Part shown: positions 13,601-24,997 of the stretch, in pieces
How the letters are laid out: each line of letters opens with the position of its first letter
How positions within the stretch are numbered: the stretch's first letter is position 1
Source: Cruorifilaria tuberocauda
Taxonomy: Eukaryota; Nematoda; Chromadorea; Rhabditida; Onchocercidae
DNA length: 64,000 nucleotides
Direction of reading: 5' to 3'
Assembly (NCBI GenBank): GCA_013365365.1
Contig: JABVXU010000124.1
Coordinates: 1 to 64,000 of the forward strand
Made by a program: the position numbers and the translations under genes
The notes under the pieces: model-generated
Told to the model about the DNA's origin: nothing
The model's input: the letters and a program-made list of their open reading frames with translations, nothing else
Databases searched by the model: none

Positions 13601-16600
13601 ACAACTGTAGACACAAGTTCACCGACAATTATTTTCACTGTATCAACTTCTCTTGCTACATCTTCAACAATCGGTGGAAGTCCTTTACCTCGTTGATGAC
13701 TTAATATCAGGCCAATAACTTCCAACGTCTTCCCAAGCCCCATCTCGTCAGCCAATATGCCACATAAAATAGCACTATCATGACCATTTAGAAATATTTA
13801 ACAGCAAACTGTATTTCTAACAGCAAACTCGTATAAACATATACGATCTAGAGCAGATAGATTGCATGTTGACCGACGGAATGTTGTTAATAATAAATTT
13901 TTTGCGATTTATCAACTATGCATATCATAATTTCGAAACATAAGTCGTTTCACAAAACATTAAATGGAATGGATTTTATTAGATAATATCTTTCAAGAGT
14001 TGAAATTTGAGAAAAATGGAAATAAGCATTAAAGTGGGAAATGACTGCTGTAAAAGTTTAACTTATAATGAAATAAAACATGCTATTTTGTTAATATAGT
14101 TCTGATTATCCAAACATACCTGGAGGACATTTATCGAATGATGGTTTATGTAACTGTCGTGACATAGATCCAGTAACTGGTGAATACAGAATTTTTGGTA
14201 TAGTTGGTAATTCAACAAAATCATCTTCTACCACAAATATGGTCTGTTGATTAGGATCCTCCCGTGAAATCATAAAACGTATTGCGTCTTCCTGGATGTG
14301 AATGAACATTTTTTAACGGAGTATGCAAACATAAAACAAGCACAATGAATCTTTGATACCTCTTTTTTTTGTGAAATTTTTTACTAAACTTCATATCTGA
14401 AAAATATAGTGTTTCTATAAAAACAAATTTTAGCCAACTCAAAGAAAAAAAAGAAATCATCATTAAAACATCACCATTAGATGAGAAAAAATCATATTCC
14501 AACTCAAATATAATTCAGTTAATATAGGAATGCTTTGGTTAAAGAATGTTTTAGAAAAGCGATACAAACTTGATAAGGTCGTAGTACTGCAACAATATTC
14601 TCAGTTGAAATCCTCCAATTTCTTGAGGGTTCGCGTTTCAAACTTTCGAAAAACTCGTCAATATTCTCGTTCATTTTTACTGCAAGTGCTGTTGGAGAAA
14701 TAGGAGTTCGTACCTAAAGATTTTCTCTTCTGTCCCTCTCAAAGTCGAGAAATACTGCATATGAATCAGGATTTTAGAGATTTAATTTTCTTTCATTATT
14801 TCTATATCGCTACAGCGCTAGCATGGCGACCACAGTCGAGCTTTAGTTATAAAAGCTGACAAAGTCAGTTTTCTGTTTATCACCTATTATTTTTACCAAT
14901 GACAAATCTACCTCGGAAAAACTTTGAAATTTCTGACGAAATATTTTATGAATCTACAAAAAAAATAAAGAAATCGAAAAAACTTACCAAGCGAGGAAAA
15001 AACATTGCGACAATAATTTTGATATCGATGGAATCATTCACACTATAAATATTGCCTTCACTACTAACCATATTATTTTTTACAAAAAGACTGAATTTCA
15101 AAGCGCCTTCATCGCTGATCGCTGCTATCATCTCAAACGTTCGTGTCCATCTGCAACGTAACTAACCGAAATAAGAATTCTGAATGCTAAATTATAATCA
15201 TATCTTGTTTTATAATCGTTAAAAAATCATAACTGAGATATGTGAGATGCTATTGTCTACTGATATGACTGGATTATATAGCAGTCATCGATATTGTCTT
15301 GAAAAAGGAAAAATCTATCACCTCATAAAACATTTATAGCGAGTAAAAAACAATGAGCAATTGTGAAAAATATCCGAATCAGTATTAAAGTTCGCTTTCA
15401 ATTTAATCGAAAAAATGGCTGAGCTACCACTTCTAAGAGAAAATGTTAAGAGAAAGTTTGATTTTAATCAAGAAATATTATAGGGTTTCAACATGTTACA
15501 GTACTTAAGTGCCAACAATAAGAAATGGACATTAGTTATTTTTCAATGCAAAAAAATAAAAAGCATTTTAATAAATTTTAATAAATTAGTGATTGATATC
15601 ATCTCCAAAATAAATGCTAGTTGAGTACCACCAACTAACTATCTTTTATTAACATCCTACTGCTTTCTTTCCTCTTACTATCGGTGTATTTTTAATCAAC
15701 AGCATCTTTTATTCTCATATTCCGAAACAATTTATCATGGAAAGTAATTAATTTTATTTATTGTAAATGATGTTATTACACATGTGATTATGATTTCCAT
15801 AATTCATGTCTTATTCTTTTTTTCTCATCTATGGTCATTATTACGGTCCTCAGTTTTCTCATAACAAATTTAATAATTTTCTATTAATCCTAACTGTGAT
15901 TTTCCTTAACTGCGATTAATTTGAAACTGCATGAGAATCGGTTAAAGAGAAATTCTGTAAATTAATGTAACCTCAAATATATATCTCAACCGTATAATGA
16001 ACTAAACTAAAAACTATTGCTTTCCTGAAGTCTCGAAATTAATACAACTTACTTTAAATTCGACAACTCGTACAGAAGCCAATTTTTCTTTTCATTTAAT
16101 CTGCCACTAGTATGTTGCCAATACCTCGGAGTGGCAAGCCATAGCTTTACACGTTTTTCCTTGGGAGTAAGCCATCTACCAAACTGTAATGAATCTCTCA
16201 AACAAGAGAGAAGGAAAAATATTCGAAAAAAAATATTTGAAGACAATCGGATGGCTGAACGCCATTAATATTTGCCCATTCTATTTTAATTTTTCAGTTA
16301 TTTTTTCCTCATAAACAAACTTATTTCATTTTGTTTCAAAAAAAAAAACATGAACGCTTTAATTCGAGTGAACATTTGATCTAATAAAATATATTTTGAA
16401 AAGAAAGTACTCTGAAAAGGCCACATGCTCGGCAAAACACTACACTCCGACGACGACTGCCACATAACCGACGAACAGCTCCAATATTATCAATATCCTT
16501 GCTATCAACTTCCGTTGAACCCAAAAGGCAATAAACGGTATTTTGGGCATCGGAACTTAAGCAATCGAATGCTATCTATAATTAATATCTCAAAATTTTA

Positions 16601-17564
16601 AAATGAAACTAGTAATGAAATAAACACCGTTGTTTATCTGAACAACAATCTCTTAAAATTCATGACAAAAATTAGCGTAAAATATGAGCATTAACTCTCT
16701 CAATATATTTCAACAGCAATTAGCAAATTTAGTATAGCAATCAGCAATATCTTAAAACTGAGACAAAAGTTGAAATTCCTTTCCTCTCAAACTTACACTT
16801 TCATCATGTGAAATGCATTGAATACTATCGGACGTCTTCCTAGGACATCGACTCATATGACAGAATAAGAACAGAATCCGAAGCACCTGTAACAAATATT
16901 TGCTTATTAATTTTAGCTTTTATATTGAGTAATTCAGACGCCAAAGACGATTTTCGAATTAAAAAATAACATCAATAGTAGAATTATTTCCACTCAATAA
17001 AGAAACCAATAATGATGCTCAAATTTAAACGGAATGTTGCAAAACGATGAAAGCGATTAAGCTCCAAATTTAAAGCTATATAATAATCAAGTCAAATTAT
17101 GAAAAATAAAATACACTACAGGGGTATCTGTAGTCTTTGTAAAAGCCAAGGGAAGAAAATAAAAAGTTTCAAGATGCAACACAAGTTTAATAATCCGTCA
17201 GTATATTTCAAATTGAATTTTATTGGCTCTCTTGCGCTCCAGTAACCATTCAATGACTCACATTTATCGTAAATATTTTATCAAAATACATTATTTCATG
17301 CAACAATCATTACCAGTAACGCTTTCAGACTGTAAATTTATCAAATCTAAAATTTCTGTAAATCACAATCTAGCTGAAAAATCAGAATATTCAAAATTTA
17401 GATAAAAATAGCAAACTACCCGAACAAAAATCCCAAAAATGAAAACTAAATATAGCGAAAATACTCAAATTAAACAATACGGTAAAGAGAGTACTGAATT
17501 ATTGTCTCACCTCAACAAAATATTTCCAAGCACTATGACCACTTGACATGAAAAGTTTTGCCAT
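5576..17564 (-). CDS. SHPRH: SHPRH-type SNF2 helicase / RING E3 ubiquitin ligase, 31 exons
   Basis: Predicted 1403 aa. SHPRH proteins are nuclear Rad5-related ligases that polyubiquitinate PCNA and contain a SNF2 ATPase split by a RING finger. Visible in order: LRPYQ start of the SNF2 fold; Walker A DEMGLGKT (K323); a Cys-rich PHD-like segment (about 388-443); motif Ia IIAPSTICHQW; DEAQ box (about 552-555); a long helical insert; RING C1154-x2-C1157, C1170-x-H1172-x2-C1175-x2-C1178, C1198-x2-C1201; helicase motif VI AIGRIDRIGQ (about 1341-1350). This domain order is specific to SHPRH. The vertebrate H1/H5-like domain has no counterpart. The protein is shorter than human SHPRH (about 1680 aa). 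The start ATG at 17564 is the first in exon 1, but no strong acceptor precedes it; an in-frame ATG in exon 2 is the alternative. Probably the downstream gene of a pair with RCCD1. Intron 28 is GC-AG and intron 13 may be. Confidence 0.95.
7771..10663 (-). other. SHPRH: SHPRH exons 17-25 (helical insert between ATPase halves)
   Basis: Exons: 10558-10663, 10285-10420, 10100-10211, 9872-9979, 9410-9525, 9081-9272, 8759-8833, 8247-8474, 7771-7885. The segment is helix-rich, with a TPR-like stretch in exons 17-18 (LAGLEWLCENEVKAAKYYSG), and has a short CxxC (CSLCICN) in exon 23. It corresponds to the SHPRH-specific insert before the RING. The exon 24 donor is AT|GTTTGC, chosen because it alone gives phase 2. 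Confidence 0.8.
10764..14291 (-). other. SHPRH: SHPRH exons 7-16 (SNF2 ATPase N-half with PHD-like insert)
   Basis: Exons: 14116-14291, 13564-13774, 13025-13231, 12758-12865, 12366-12492, 11902-11969, 11542-11665, 11287-11450, 11088-11187, 10764-10897. They carry Walker A (exon 8), the PHD-like Cys cluster (exon 9), IIAPSTICHQWYEEL (exon 10), EWWR (exon 12), and DEAQ plus WCITGTP (exon 13). The exon 7 donor must be AT|GTTTGG to keep phase; the better-looking GTATGT 4 bp upstream does not fit. For intron 13 the GC donor at 11541-11540 with acceptor before 11450 aligns gap-free with the family. A GT alternative (exon 13 ending 11538, exon 14 starting 11476) would insert about 10 residues. Confidence 0.85.
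14570..17564 (-). other. SHPRH: SHPRH exons 1-6 (N-terminal region)
   Basis: Exons in transcript order: 17511-17564, 16797-16886, 16411-16575, 16053-16183, 14988-15150, 14570-14713. They encode about 249 residues of weakly conserved N-terminus ending in VAVLRPYQ, the start of the SNF2 ATPase fold. All junctions keep phase with GT-AG borders. Introns 1 (16887-17510) and 4 (15151-16052) are long for this gene and show no further exon. Confidence 0.8.
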
Positions 17565-17691
17565 AAGTACGTTTCCAAAAGTATAGTCAAAAAATCTTAA
17601 AATTCAAGGCAAGTACAAGATTATTGAAAGAAATTAAAAATTCAACTAGAAATTAACAAGAAAAAGGTATATCTTCAAAGGATCGAAAATT
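17565..17691 (-). other. Intercistronic gap between RCCD1 and SHPRH
   Basis: Only 127 bp separate the RCCD1 stop from the SHPRH first ATG on the same strand, a spacing typical of nematode operons. The gap is A/T-rich. I see no clean TTTCAG acceptor directly before the SHPRH ATG; the best candidate is TTTTAAG about 35 bp upstream. Operon membership is therefore inference. Confidence 0.5.
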
Positions 17692-18639
17692 TTAAATTAC
17701 AGAAATACTACCAAGAATGAGTACCGACTGATCAGCTTTCCTTAACCAAGTACCATTTCCATGAGCAGTAACACCAATCACATTTTCGGCGATATCCAGT
17801 GGTATAGGTACATCCAGAATTTCCCCAATTTCACAACAATTACCCAACTGCCCATATTTATTCCATCCCCAAAGATATACATCACCATTATCGGTTAGCG
17901 CAACACTATGCCATCCACCACATGCCACCTGGACCACCACCAAAGGTGTCAAACTTTCTATCAACTTTGGTTGTTGCTCACTTTCCAGTTTACCATGGCC
18001 AAGTTCACCTCGGCTTCCTGTACCCATACTATAAACCATGCCATTTATAGTCAAAATCAATATGTGATCATTACCGGCGGAAAGTTGTCGGATGGACTCC
18101 GCAGATCCATACTGCAATACTTGAAAATCATTCATATTGTTGTCCGTGAAAATTCGATACATTGATGACTCACTGCCAGCTGTATTTTTTGCCAAAAAAC
18201 AAGAATGACTTGTGGCACAAATGAGGAAATCCTCAATTTCGTTAAAATCTAATTTTAGTTTCTCTTCAGTTTGCTGTAGTTCGCAATGGGCCAGTTCTGG
18301 TATTTGGTCATCATTACAATCCACTTTTCCACTCATTGATTCTGTTTCCAGGGTGACATTTATGAGATGTTCAAATTTGGGATTTTCCGGAATGGCATCC
18401 AAACTGAGACAATAAATGAAAAATGAATCTATCCGAAGAGTGTAAAGGCGGTGATTCGATGGTGATAAACCAAAAATGTAATTATGGGTGTGAGATATGT
18501 CCTTGATTGCACCGTCGACCTGGAATCGAGTTACTCTTTGAAGAAGGTAATTTCGCACGATAACTTGCGATTTCATACCGTCTCGTCGGATTTCTATAGT
18601 ACCAAAGTAGGCGACAATTCTCTCACATTCTTCATCCAT
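17692..18639 (-). CDS. RCCD1: RCCD1-like RCC1-repeat protein
   Basis: Single uninterrupted 315-codon frame. The C-terminal half has RCC1/beta-propeller repeats: LSAGNDHILILT, then GELGHGKLESEQQPKLIESL, then VACGGWHSVALTDNGDVYLWGW and KYGQLG. The pairing GELGHG...ESL...VACGGWHSV and the total length match RCCD1 better than RCC1 itself, which has seven full repeats. Vertebrate RCCD1 partners the JmjC enzyme KDM8 in chromatin; that function is inferred only by similarity. The N-terminal 150 residues are poorly conserved. The ATG at 18639 lies about 20 bp after a TATTTAG, a possible splice or trans-splice acceptor. A short out-of-frame ATG overlaps just upstream. It is intronless, unlike every neighbour. 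SHPRH follows 127 bp downstream. Confidence 0.82.
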   Translation of the reverse strand: MDEECERIVAYFGTIEIRRDGMKSQVIVRNYLLQRVTRFQVDGAIKDISHTHNYIFGLSPSNHRLYTLRIDSFFIYCLSLDAIPENPKFEHLINVTLETESMSGKVDCNDDQIPELAHCELQQTEEKLKLDFNEIEDFLICATSHSCFLAKNTAGSESSMYRIFTDNNMNDFQVLQYGSAESIRQLSAGNDHILILTINGMVYSMGTGSRGELGHGKLESEQQPKLIESLTPLVVVQVACGGWHSVALTDNGDVYLWGWNKYGQLGNCCEIGEILDVPIPLDIAENVIGVTAHGNGTWLRKADQSVLILGSISVI

Positions 18640-19119
18640 TGTACTCTCTTTTCATCCTAAATATTTGAAATTTTATTATAAAAAGAATTCCAATTACTTC
18701 CATAAACATGCAAACTTCCAACTATTCTTTGCATTAAAAGTTCGAAATATCTTTTATCTGATAAGCATATGCGTACTGTTACTTTCACATTTTTGTCCCA
18801 TTAACTTATTAGGCAACTCTTTGATTACTTAATTATAATTAACTTAAGATGTTCTTGACGGCACTGATTACTAAATACTTCTTTGCGAAATTCATTTTAA
18901 AAAATGTCAGAACAAAACTCAACTATAGAATAACTCACTCATCGAAAGTGTTAAATTATAGCTTTGAAAGTCTGTCAACTGTTCTGGTAAGAGGGTGTTG
19001 AACCTTAAGAACTTTTATCTTTCAACGTTTGAATAATTATTGCTGAATTTTACTCAAGTTGTGTTAAATTGTTCTATCACAGGTTATATCGATTAATTAC
19101 GAAGCGATATGTTTCATCA
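18640..19119. promoter_or_regulatory. Divergent intergenic region RCCD1 / NUDT9
   Basis: About 480 bp between the divergent starts of RCCD1 (minus) and the NUDT9-like gene (plus). It must hold the promoters of both, and of the RCCD1-SHPRH operon if real. I recognise no specific factor site. Confidence 0.45.
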
Positions 19120-20800
19120 ATGCTTATTGAAAACATTGGATTTATCCGATTTGTTATGAATTCAAAAATGCATTATAAATGCCGAATTATAGGTTCCTTA
19201 TCTTTGAAATGTTGTCTTTTTTATTAATGCGTTAATAATTAATTCTTTAATATAAATTCTTCAATATTTAATTTTTTAGTTTTCATGAATTTTCTTTTCA
19301 TGGATGGCGCATTATTACTTATTTCTCTAATATAGCTATCTAATTTTTCATTCAGAAGATCATTTGTCAGATATTACTTTTCTGCATATTATACAAAATA
19401 TGAATAAATTTAGAATGGAAAATGTAGATTTCAGAGAGCGATTACAGAAGTGACGATTATTCGGTACAATAAATACAAACTTATTTCTTTGTATTTTACT
19501 TCCGTTATTTTTTAATCAATATACTACGAATTAAATACGTATAACAATTGTAACGGTAACAACTATGAATTATGTACAATTCCTCAAGAATTATATATAA
19601 TTTCATGGGGGTTTTTTTTGATAATTTCCCGTATTTTTGTAGATAAGCCGTATCCACGTAGTGATGTTTATCGCGTAGAAGTACCAGAAGATAAAGTGAA
19701 ATGGAAAGTTATCTGGCCGGAATATGCACCGCAAGACTTCACCAGCTTTGCAGCCACAAATAAACCCTGGGCAGATTCAAATGATTTCATAAGTGGGAAA
19801 TTCAAGTGGAATAATATCGATGGATTAATCAATCGATGTTCCTATATGGGGTAAATTAATTATTCAATTACATTTATGAATATGATTAACTATATATCTT
19901 CTGCGATTCTTCTAATCGTTTTTATAAGTGAGAAGAGTTAAGCAAGTTTGGAGTGAAGTATGTGCTTAGAAAATTTAAAACCATCAGATATCGATGAATA
20001 ATTCAGGTGGAGAAGCATGCAGGTGATTTTAATCATGAATACTCAAAAAAAGAAGAATCAAGGCCAAAATTTTTACTAGGAAATATGATTTGGACCATGC
20101 TGGGCGACCGCTTAATCCGATAGGAAGAACTGGATTGCGAGGACGTGGAGTTTTGGGCAAATGGGGACCAAATCACGCAGCAGATCCAATTGTAAGTCGA
20201 ATACATCACGGACAATTACAGTTTGTTGGGATCGCTCGGCGAGATTCCGGTGAATGGGCTATACCTGGGGGTATGGTAGACGCTGGAGAAGATGTACAGG
20301 ATACTCTGAAAAGGTAGAAAGTCTTAATTTTGTGCCGTGAACTTACAGAATAAAGAAGTCTCGAAACTTCAGGGAATTTACAGAAGAGGCATTGGGCGGC
20401 AAAAATTATCCAGAATTGGACATACTTTGGCGTAAAGGCGTGGAGCTGTATCGCGGTTACGTGGATGATCCACGGAATACGGATAATGCATGGATGGAAA
20501 CAGTTGTAGTTAATTTTCATGATAACAATGGCTACCTAAACAATGTTACGCTTAAAGTAAGGTGTTCGAGAATAGCATCAGGGAAATTGGTTTCAGATTT
20601 CTGTTATAGCCAGTTTTCCTTTTTAAATGTTTTAATTCATTTTCGATTAGATTCGAAATTACTACTTTTTAACTAGTGCAAATTTCCAGGCAGGAGATGA
20701 TGCAGTTAAACTGCGGTGGATTAACGTTTTGGCAGGTGAAAAATTGTACGCATCTCATGAAAATTTTATCAAATTACTTGCTGAACATCATGGCATATAA
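19120..20800 (+). CDS. NUDT9: NUDT9-type ADP-ribose pyrophosphatase (Nudix hydrolase), 5 exons
   Basis: Exons 19120-19192, 19643-19850, 20080-20313, 20373-20556 and 20690-20800 join in phase to 269 codons (253 if translation starts at the third in-frame ATG, 19168). The enzyme cleaves ADP-ribose to AMP and ribose 5-phosphate. Family marks: YPRSDVYR near the N-terminus; [20 protein letters not shown]; Nudix box [11 protein letters not shown] followed by LKREFTEEA across the exon 3/4 junction, with the REF..EE form typical of NUDT9; then [16 protein letters not shown] and [12 protein letters not shown]. Human NUDT9 is 350 aa; this protein lacks the long mitochondrial presequence, although the short N-terminus could be extended by an unseen exon. 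Exon 1 is supported by phase and by the sequence MHYKCR before YPRSD, but less surely than the rest. Confidence 0.9.
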
Positions 20801-20841
20801 ACCAGATCTTTTATTATTTTAATGTTTGTAAAGTGTGTAAT

Positions 20842-20847
20842 AATAAA
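20842..20847 (+). terminator. Poly(A) signal AATAAA of the NUDT9-like gene
   Basis: A canonical AATAAA lies about 42 bp after the TAA stop on the coding strand. Confidence 0.6.
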
Positions 20848-21343
20848 CCTATCTATAAACTGACAAGGTGCGAAAACGCTTTATATCTATTTCTTACATC
20901 ATTTAATTATGGAAGTTGGACTGAATTCATTGTAGACGGTTCTGAAAAATAGAAGTTTTTATTCTGTTGTAGAGATTAGCAAGAGCTGTGAATTTAGTAA
21001 TATTTATAAAATGCTTGATGAAAATACAAGTCGGAGAACGAAGATTACCAATGATATTAAACTTGATGAACTAGTGATTTTCATTGATACCAATCAGAGT
21101 TGCACTTTCATGTTGCATTACCGTGTGCTACAGTGACATATTATTACAATTGGTTATGGTTCGGTGGTTGCATATTTTCGTTATTGTTGCAGAATGGATC
21201 CGGATGTGGTATAATATAGTGCTGAAATGTTGCATTGCACACTTGTCCTGTGAGAATGTTGTAGTCATAACTGAAGATTGGTGAAACTTAAATTTTTAAA
21301 ACTTTGTTTGAAGGGTTTGAGTGGATATCAAACGTTACCAACG
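20848..21343 (+). promoter_or_regulatory. Intergenic region upstream of rsp-4
   Basis: About 500 bp between the NUDT9-like poly(A) signal and the rsp-4 start. A Cys/Val-rich plus-strand open frame (21084-21284) shows no family signal and I do not call it a gene. The region presumably contains the rsp-4 promoter and 5' UTR. Confidence 0.4.
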
Positions 21344-23365
21344 ATGAGTAGACGACCTGGACCACCGTCGATCGATGGCCTATATTCTTTAAAGGTATCC
21401 TTTAATTTGTTCATTTATTTGATAGAGAAAAAGATAAATACTTATTTTATCAGATCATATGCTTAGTCGAAATATTTTTTAAAGCATATTTATGTTAATG
21501 GGTCAATTATGGATAAACTTATAAATGCATTGATTTTTTAAAAAACTACTTCTAATATTACTTAACACGTTTATCGTCATTACATGTTTATCATGCTTCC
21601 TCTTCATAGTAATTGGTGTGAGTTGTGTCGACTACTCTGTAATGTCTTGAAGTTTGTTATATAGTATACATGATGTTGCAGATTGATAACATATCATATC
21701 AAACGGCACCCCAAGATTTACGTCGTTTATTCGAGAAATATGGTGAAATAGGTGATATCCACATTCCGCGTGATCGTTATACCAAGCAAAGTAAAGGATT
21801 TGGTTTCGTACGCTTTTATAGTCGACGGGATGCCGAATATGCAATGGATCGTATGGATGGACGATGGGTTGATGGCCGTGAGATCCGTGTTGCTATGGCA
21901 CGTTATGAACGTCCGATCGATGAGCGTAGTCGTAATGGTGGTGGTAGTGGTTACAGAAGCAGTCGACGGTTAGTGAATTTACGCTTTCAGATATAGGATA
22001 CTTAAAGTTTAACAGTCGCCAGTAAGATGAAGTGTCTTAGTCAAGTTGCACTAATAATAATTGGGTATTAGTTCTCTAATCTGAAATTTAGGTAACACTT
22101 GTGATTTTTGATAAAATCATCAAGGTGGAAATCGTTGTTAATGCATCATCCCTTATAAAGTTAGTTTCAATTTTTTGCAAAGTAAGTTGTCGAAAAGTAA
22201 TAAATTTGTAATTTTTGAGGCGGCCGTGGTTTGCTGCTGCTGCTGTTGCTGCTGCTGCTAATCACCGAGATACAGTGTAGCTGCTGCTAGCTGAAATAAA
22301 AAATTCATCAAGCAAAACGGCCACATCTCAGGGGAAAATTGGCTGGCTGAGCTGCTGTTCTATGTAGCAGTTGACTGCTGTTGTTGTTGTTGTTCGTGTT
22401 CTTGTTTTGTCGTCGTTGTTGTTGTTGGGCAGCATAGCTGTTCAGCTTGGCCAGAACCAAAAAAAGGGAGAATGAGAGAGAGATTCCGATTACAGAGCAA
22501 AGATTAATTACTGATATGCTGATTGCTGATCTGTGTTACATTTGATGGTCAGTCGGTTTTTCGTACAAAATCGTTTCCGTGCCTTTTTGGATGTTATACC
22601 AAACTCCTGTGTGATAGCATCTTGAATGGTTTACCATGTAGTATCCACCTATTCCATTCCGGGACGTATTTTTTTGATTTCAGTCATTTTTACCAGACGA
22701 TTAGAAACTGCCTGTTCTCTGATACTCTTTGCTTATATAGAGGAGGAAAAATTAGAACTTGAGATATCTGGAATACTCTATCTTATGATTAAGTAATATA
22801 ATTAAATTCACGTGCGCTCAAAAGCAGTCAAGTTTAAGAAAATAATAAAATCTATTCCTTGATTAAATTGAAATAAATTGAAGCTGGCACGATAAATCAT
22901 AAATCATTATCGAGAAAGAGATTTATTACTGATTAACACTAAATGTTATTTATTTCGTAGTTTTAAGAGATTACGCGAGCTGATTTTATAAAAAAAGATA
23001 ATTTGTATTTGTGGACCTTATTATTAATGATATTAGTTTACCTTACGATTATTCACATTTATCGGTCTTATCGATAAGTGATGTTTTTCAGTTCTCGGTC
23101 ACGTTCGCGTTCACGTTCACCACGACGTCGACGTTCCTCAACGCGAAGTCGCAGTGGTTCACGATACAATGAAAGACGATCGGCTTCACGTGGTCGAAGT
23201 GCTTCACAAGACAGATCACCAGTGTCTCGAAGGTCTGTGAATTCAAGCAGTCCAACACACAGGAATTCTTCTCGAAGTCCGGCACCTCGCGATTCTCGCA
23301 GTCCTGTGGGACGCGATCGCGATAGACTTGATGAAGCATCAAACGGAAATGATACCAATTATTGA
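21344..23365 (+). CDS. rsp-4: SR splicing factor SRSF2/SC35 orthologue, 3 exons
   Basis: Exons 21344-21394, 21682-21968 and 23092-23365 give a 203-aa protein, close to the family's usual 195-220. The RRM spans exons 1-2: LYSLKIDNIS (RNP2), [27 protein letters not shown] (RNP1), and [15 protein letters not shown]. These are SC35 signatures, including the IPRDRYT motif. A short Gly/Ser-rich hinge ([13 protein letters not shown]) leads into an RS domain of about 60 residues in exon 3, then an acidic [11 protein letters not shown] tail. SRSF2 binds exonic enhancers and recruits U1 and U2AF in the nucleus. The 1.1-kb intron 2 is far longer than its neighbours' introns and contains a GC-richer block that may be regulatory. 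Confidence 0.96.
22219..22450 (+). promoter_or_regulatory. CTG/GTT-rich block in rsp-4 intron 2, candidate poison exon
   Basis: This GC-richer island inside an A/T-rich intron has CTG runs at 22233-22259 and 22281-22287 and a GTT/CTG stretch at 22375-22426. If spliced from TTTTTGAG at 22218, reading continues from exon 2 as a short poly-Ala peptide and stops at TAG within about 60 bases, as in an NMD-triggering cassette. The SR genes, SRSF2 included, are known to control themselves this way; that this block does so is inference. Confidence 0.35.
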
Positions 23366-24997
23366 TTTGTTCATGTTTCGCTTATAGCAAAATTTTATTG
23401 TAATCGAAATTTTGTTTTGTCACATTTCATTTTAATATATTTTATTTGCTTTTCTTTTCAAGAATCAAAAATATTTCTGCAGAAATATTGCAAAGGATAT
23501 TGCATTACATAAGTCGGTGTTAAAAAACATAGCAGTACGAGAAGTTTTTGTATGAGATAGCATTAGAAATTGCAGCCATTGAATTACTGAATGATGTCAG
23601 AATGAACAAATTTTTTTCAAAACTCGTTTGAATATTTTATTGATTTGTTGTTTTAAATTTTCTATTTTCAAAATTTGCTATTCTTGCGTAGTCCATTTTT
23701 TTGTTCTCATCTTTCTGCGGTTGATCAGTGAGTATTGTTTGAATCATCTAATGAAGTATAAAAATATTGAGTTAAATCCGATTACATCAGGATTTAGAAT
23801 GGAAGTAAAAAGCCTTTACTATCCATTTTTTGTCGATGTAGAACTCTGCAAATTAAGATAGAAGGCGGCTATTATGATGTAAATCCTAACATAAGCCGGT
23901 AGTCATAGGCATTGAGAAATTCAATTTTCCACAGCGGTATGATTTGGGTGGTTCACCAGTGTTTCATCACTTCCTCCCTGTATTCTGTTATTCCGCCGAA
24001 AAAACTTTTTAGGAATGCTCTTTTCGTCCTTGCAGAATTTATGTTATTTACAGACCGGAAATGACAAAAGATTTTAAAAGCAACTTTGTTAAATTGAAAG
24101 AAAAGTTCAATTAGATCAACATCATGTTAATTAGTTTTAACTATGATATAATTGATAGCTGATATTAAAGTGAGATCCGGAAGAATGATGAGCAGAAATT
24201 CCGTTTTTGTCAGAGTGATTAAAACTTATCACTGAAAACATTATGTGGCTGATACTAATTTTGATAATTGTTTGGATCCGAAGATACCATGATAATTGCT
24301 TCAATAATCTTTAACATGATGATAAGACGGTCATTCGTACAATATTAAAGTTATTAAACTTTTGTATTTAATTAATTCGCCAGTTATATTGTTAGTACTT
24401 GGTTCCATTTAAGAAAAGGGAAAGCTTTATTTTACATCATCAAGAAAGATAACCGCTTTAAGTGGATACAATTAAGGTAATATAATCTATATTCTAATAC
24501 ATAAGTAAACTATTGTGATGAAATAAGAAATTAGTAGAGTAGAATTTTTTAATTATAGCTTATATGGAAAGAAGTGATAAATTATCATATGAATACATCC
24601 AGAAGTTGTGGATCATTATCAGGTTCTGAATCGATCGTTCTATATGATGCCTAAAATTAGCTAAAGATATTGTGAACAATAAAAAATAATGAACTTAAAA
24701 GGTTGAAAATTTAATCTTTATTAAATTTTGCATTCATATTCTATCAAATTATATTATTTTACACTTTATTTCCTATTCAAATTTAATGTATTAGCTTGAA
24801 AGTTAGCTAATATTCGGGAAAGCATGAGGATCAGAAGCTTTAATAAATGAATTATCAAGACTTGTTGTTCTCATTTTTTCAGCTGATTTAAGTTAACTCA
24901 CAAAATTGAACTATGATGATGATAATTGAAATTTTAATTTCGATATATGCTCGAGTTATTTTTCAACGCTGAAGCATATAATTCTATGTAAATTATT
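23366..24997. other. Convergent 3' intergenic region, rsp-4 / lipid-transfer gene
   Basis: The 3' UTRs of the two convergent genes lie here. On the plus strand AATAAA occurs near 24679. On the minus strand AATAAA-like signals (TTTATT on plus) occur at about 24717 and 24764, about 230-280 bp past the lipid-transfer stop. No coding sequence or RNA gene was recognised. Confidence 0.5.
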
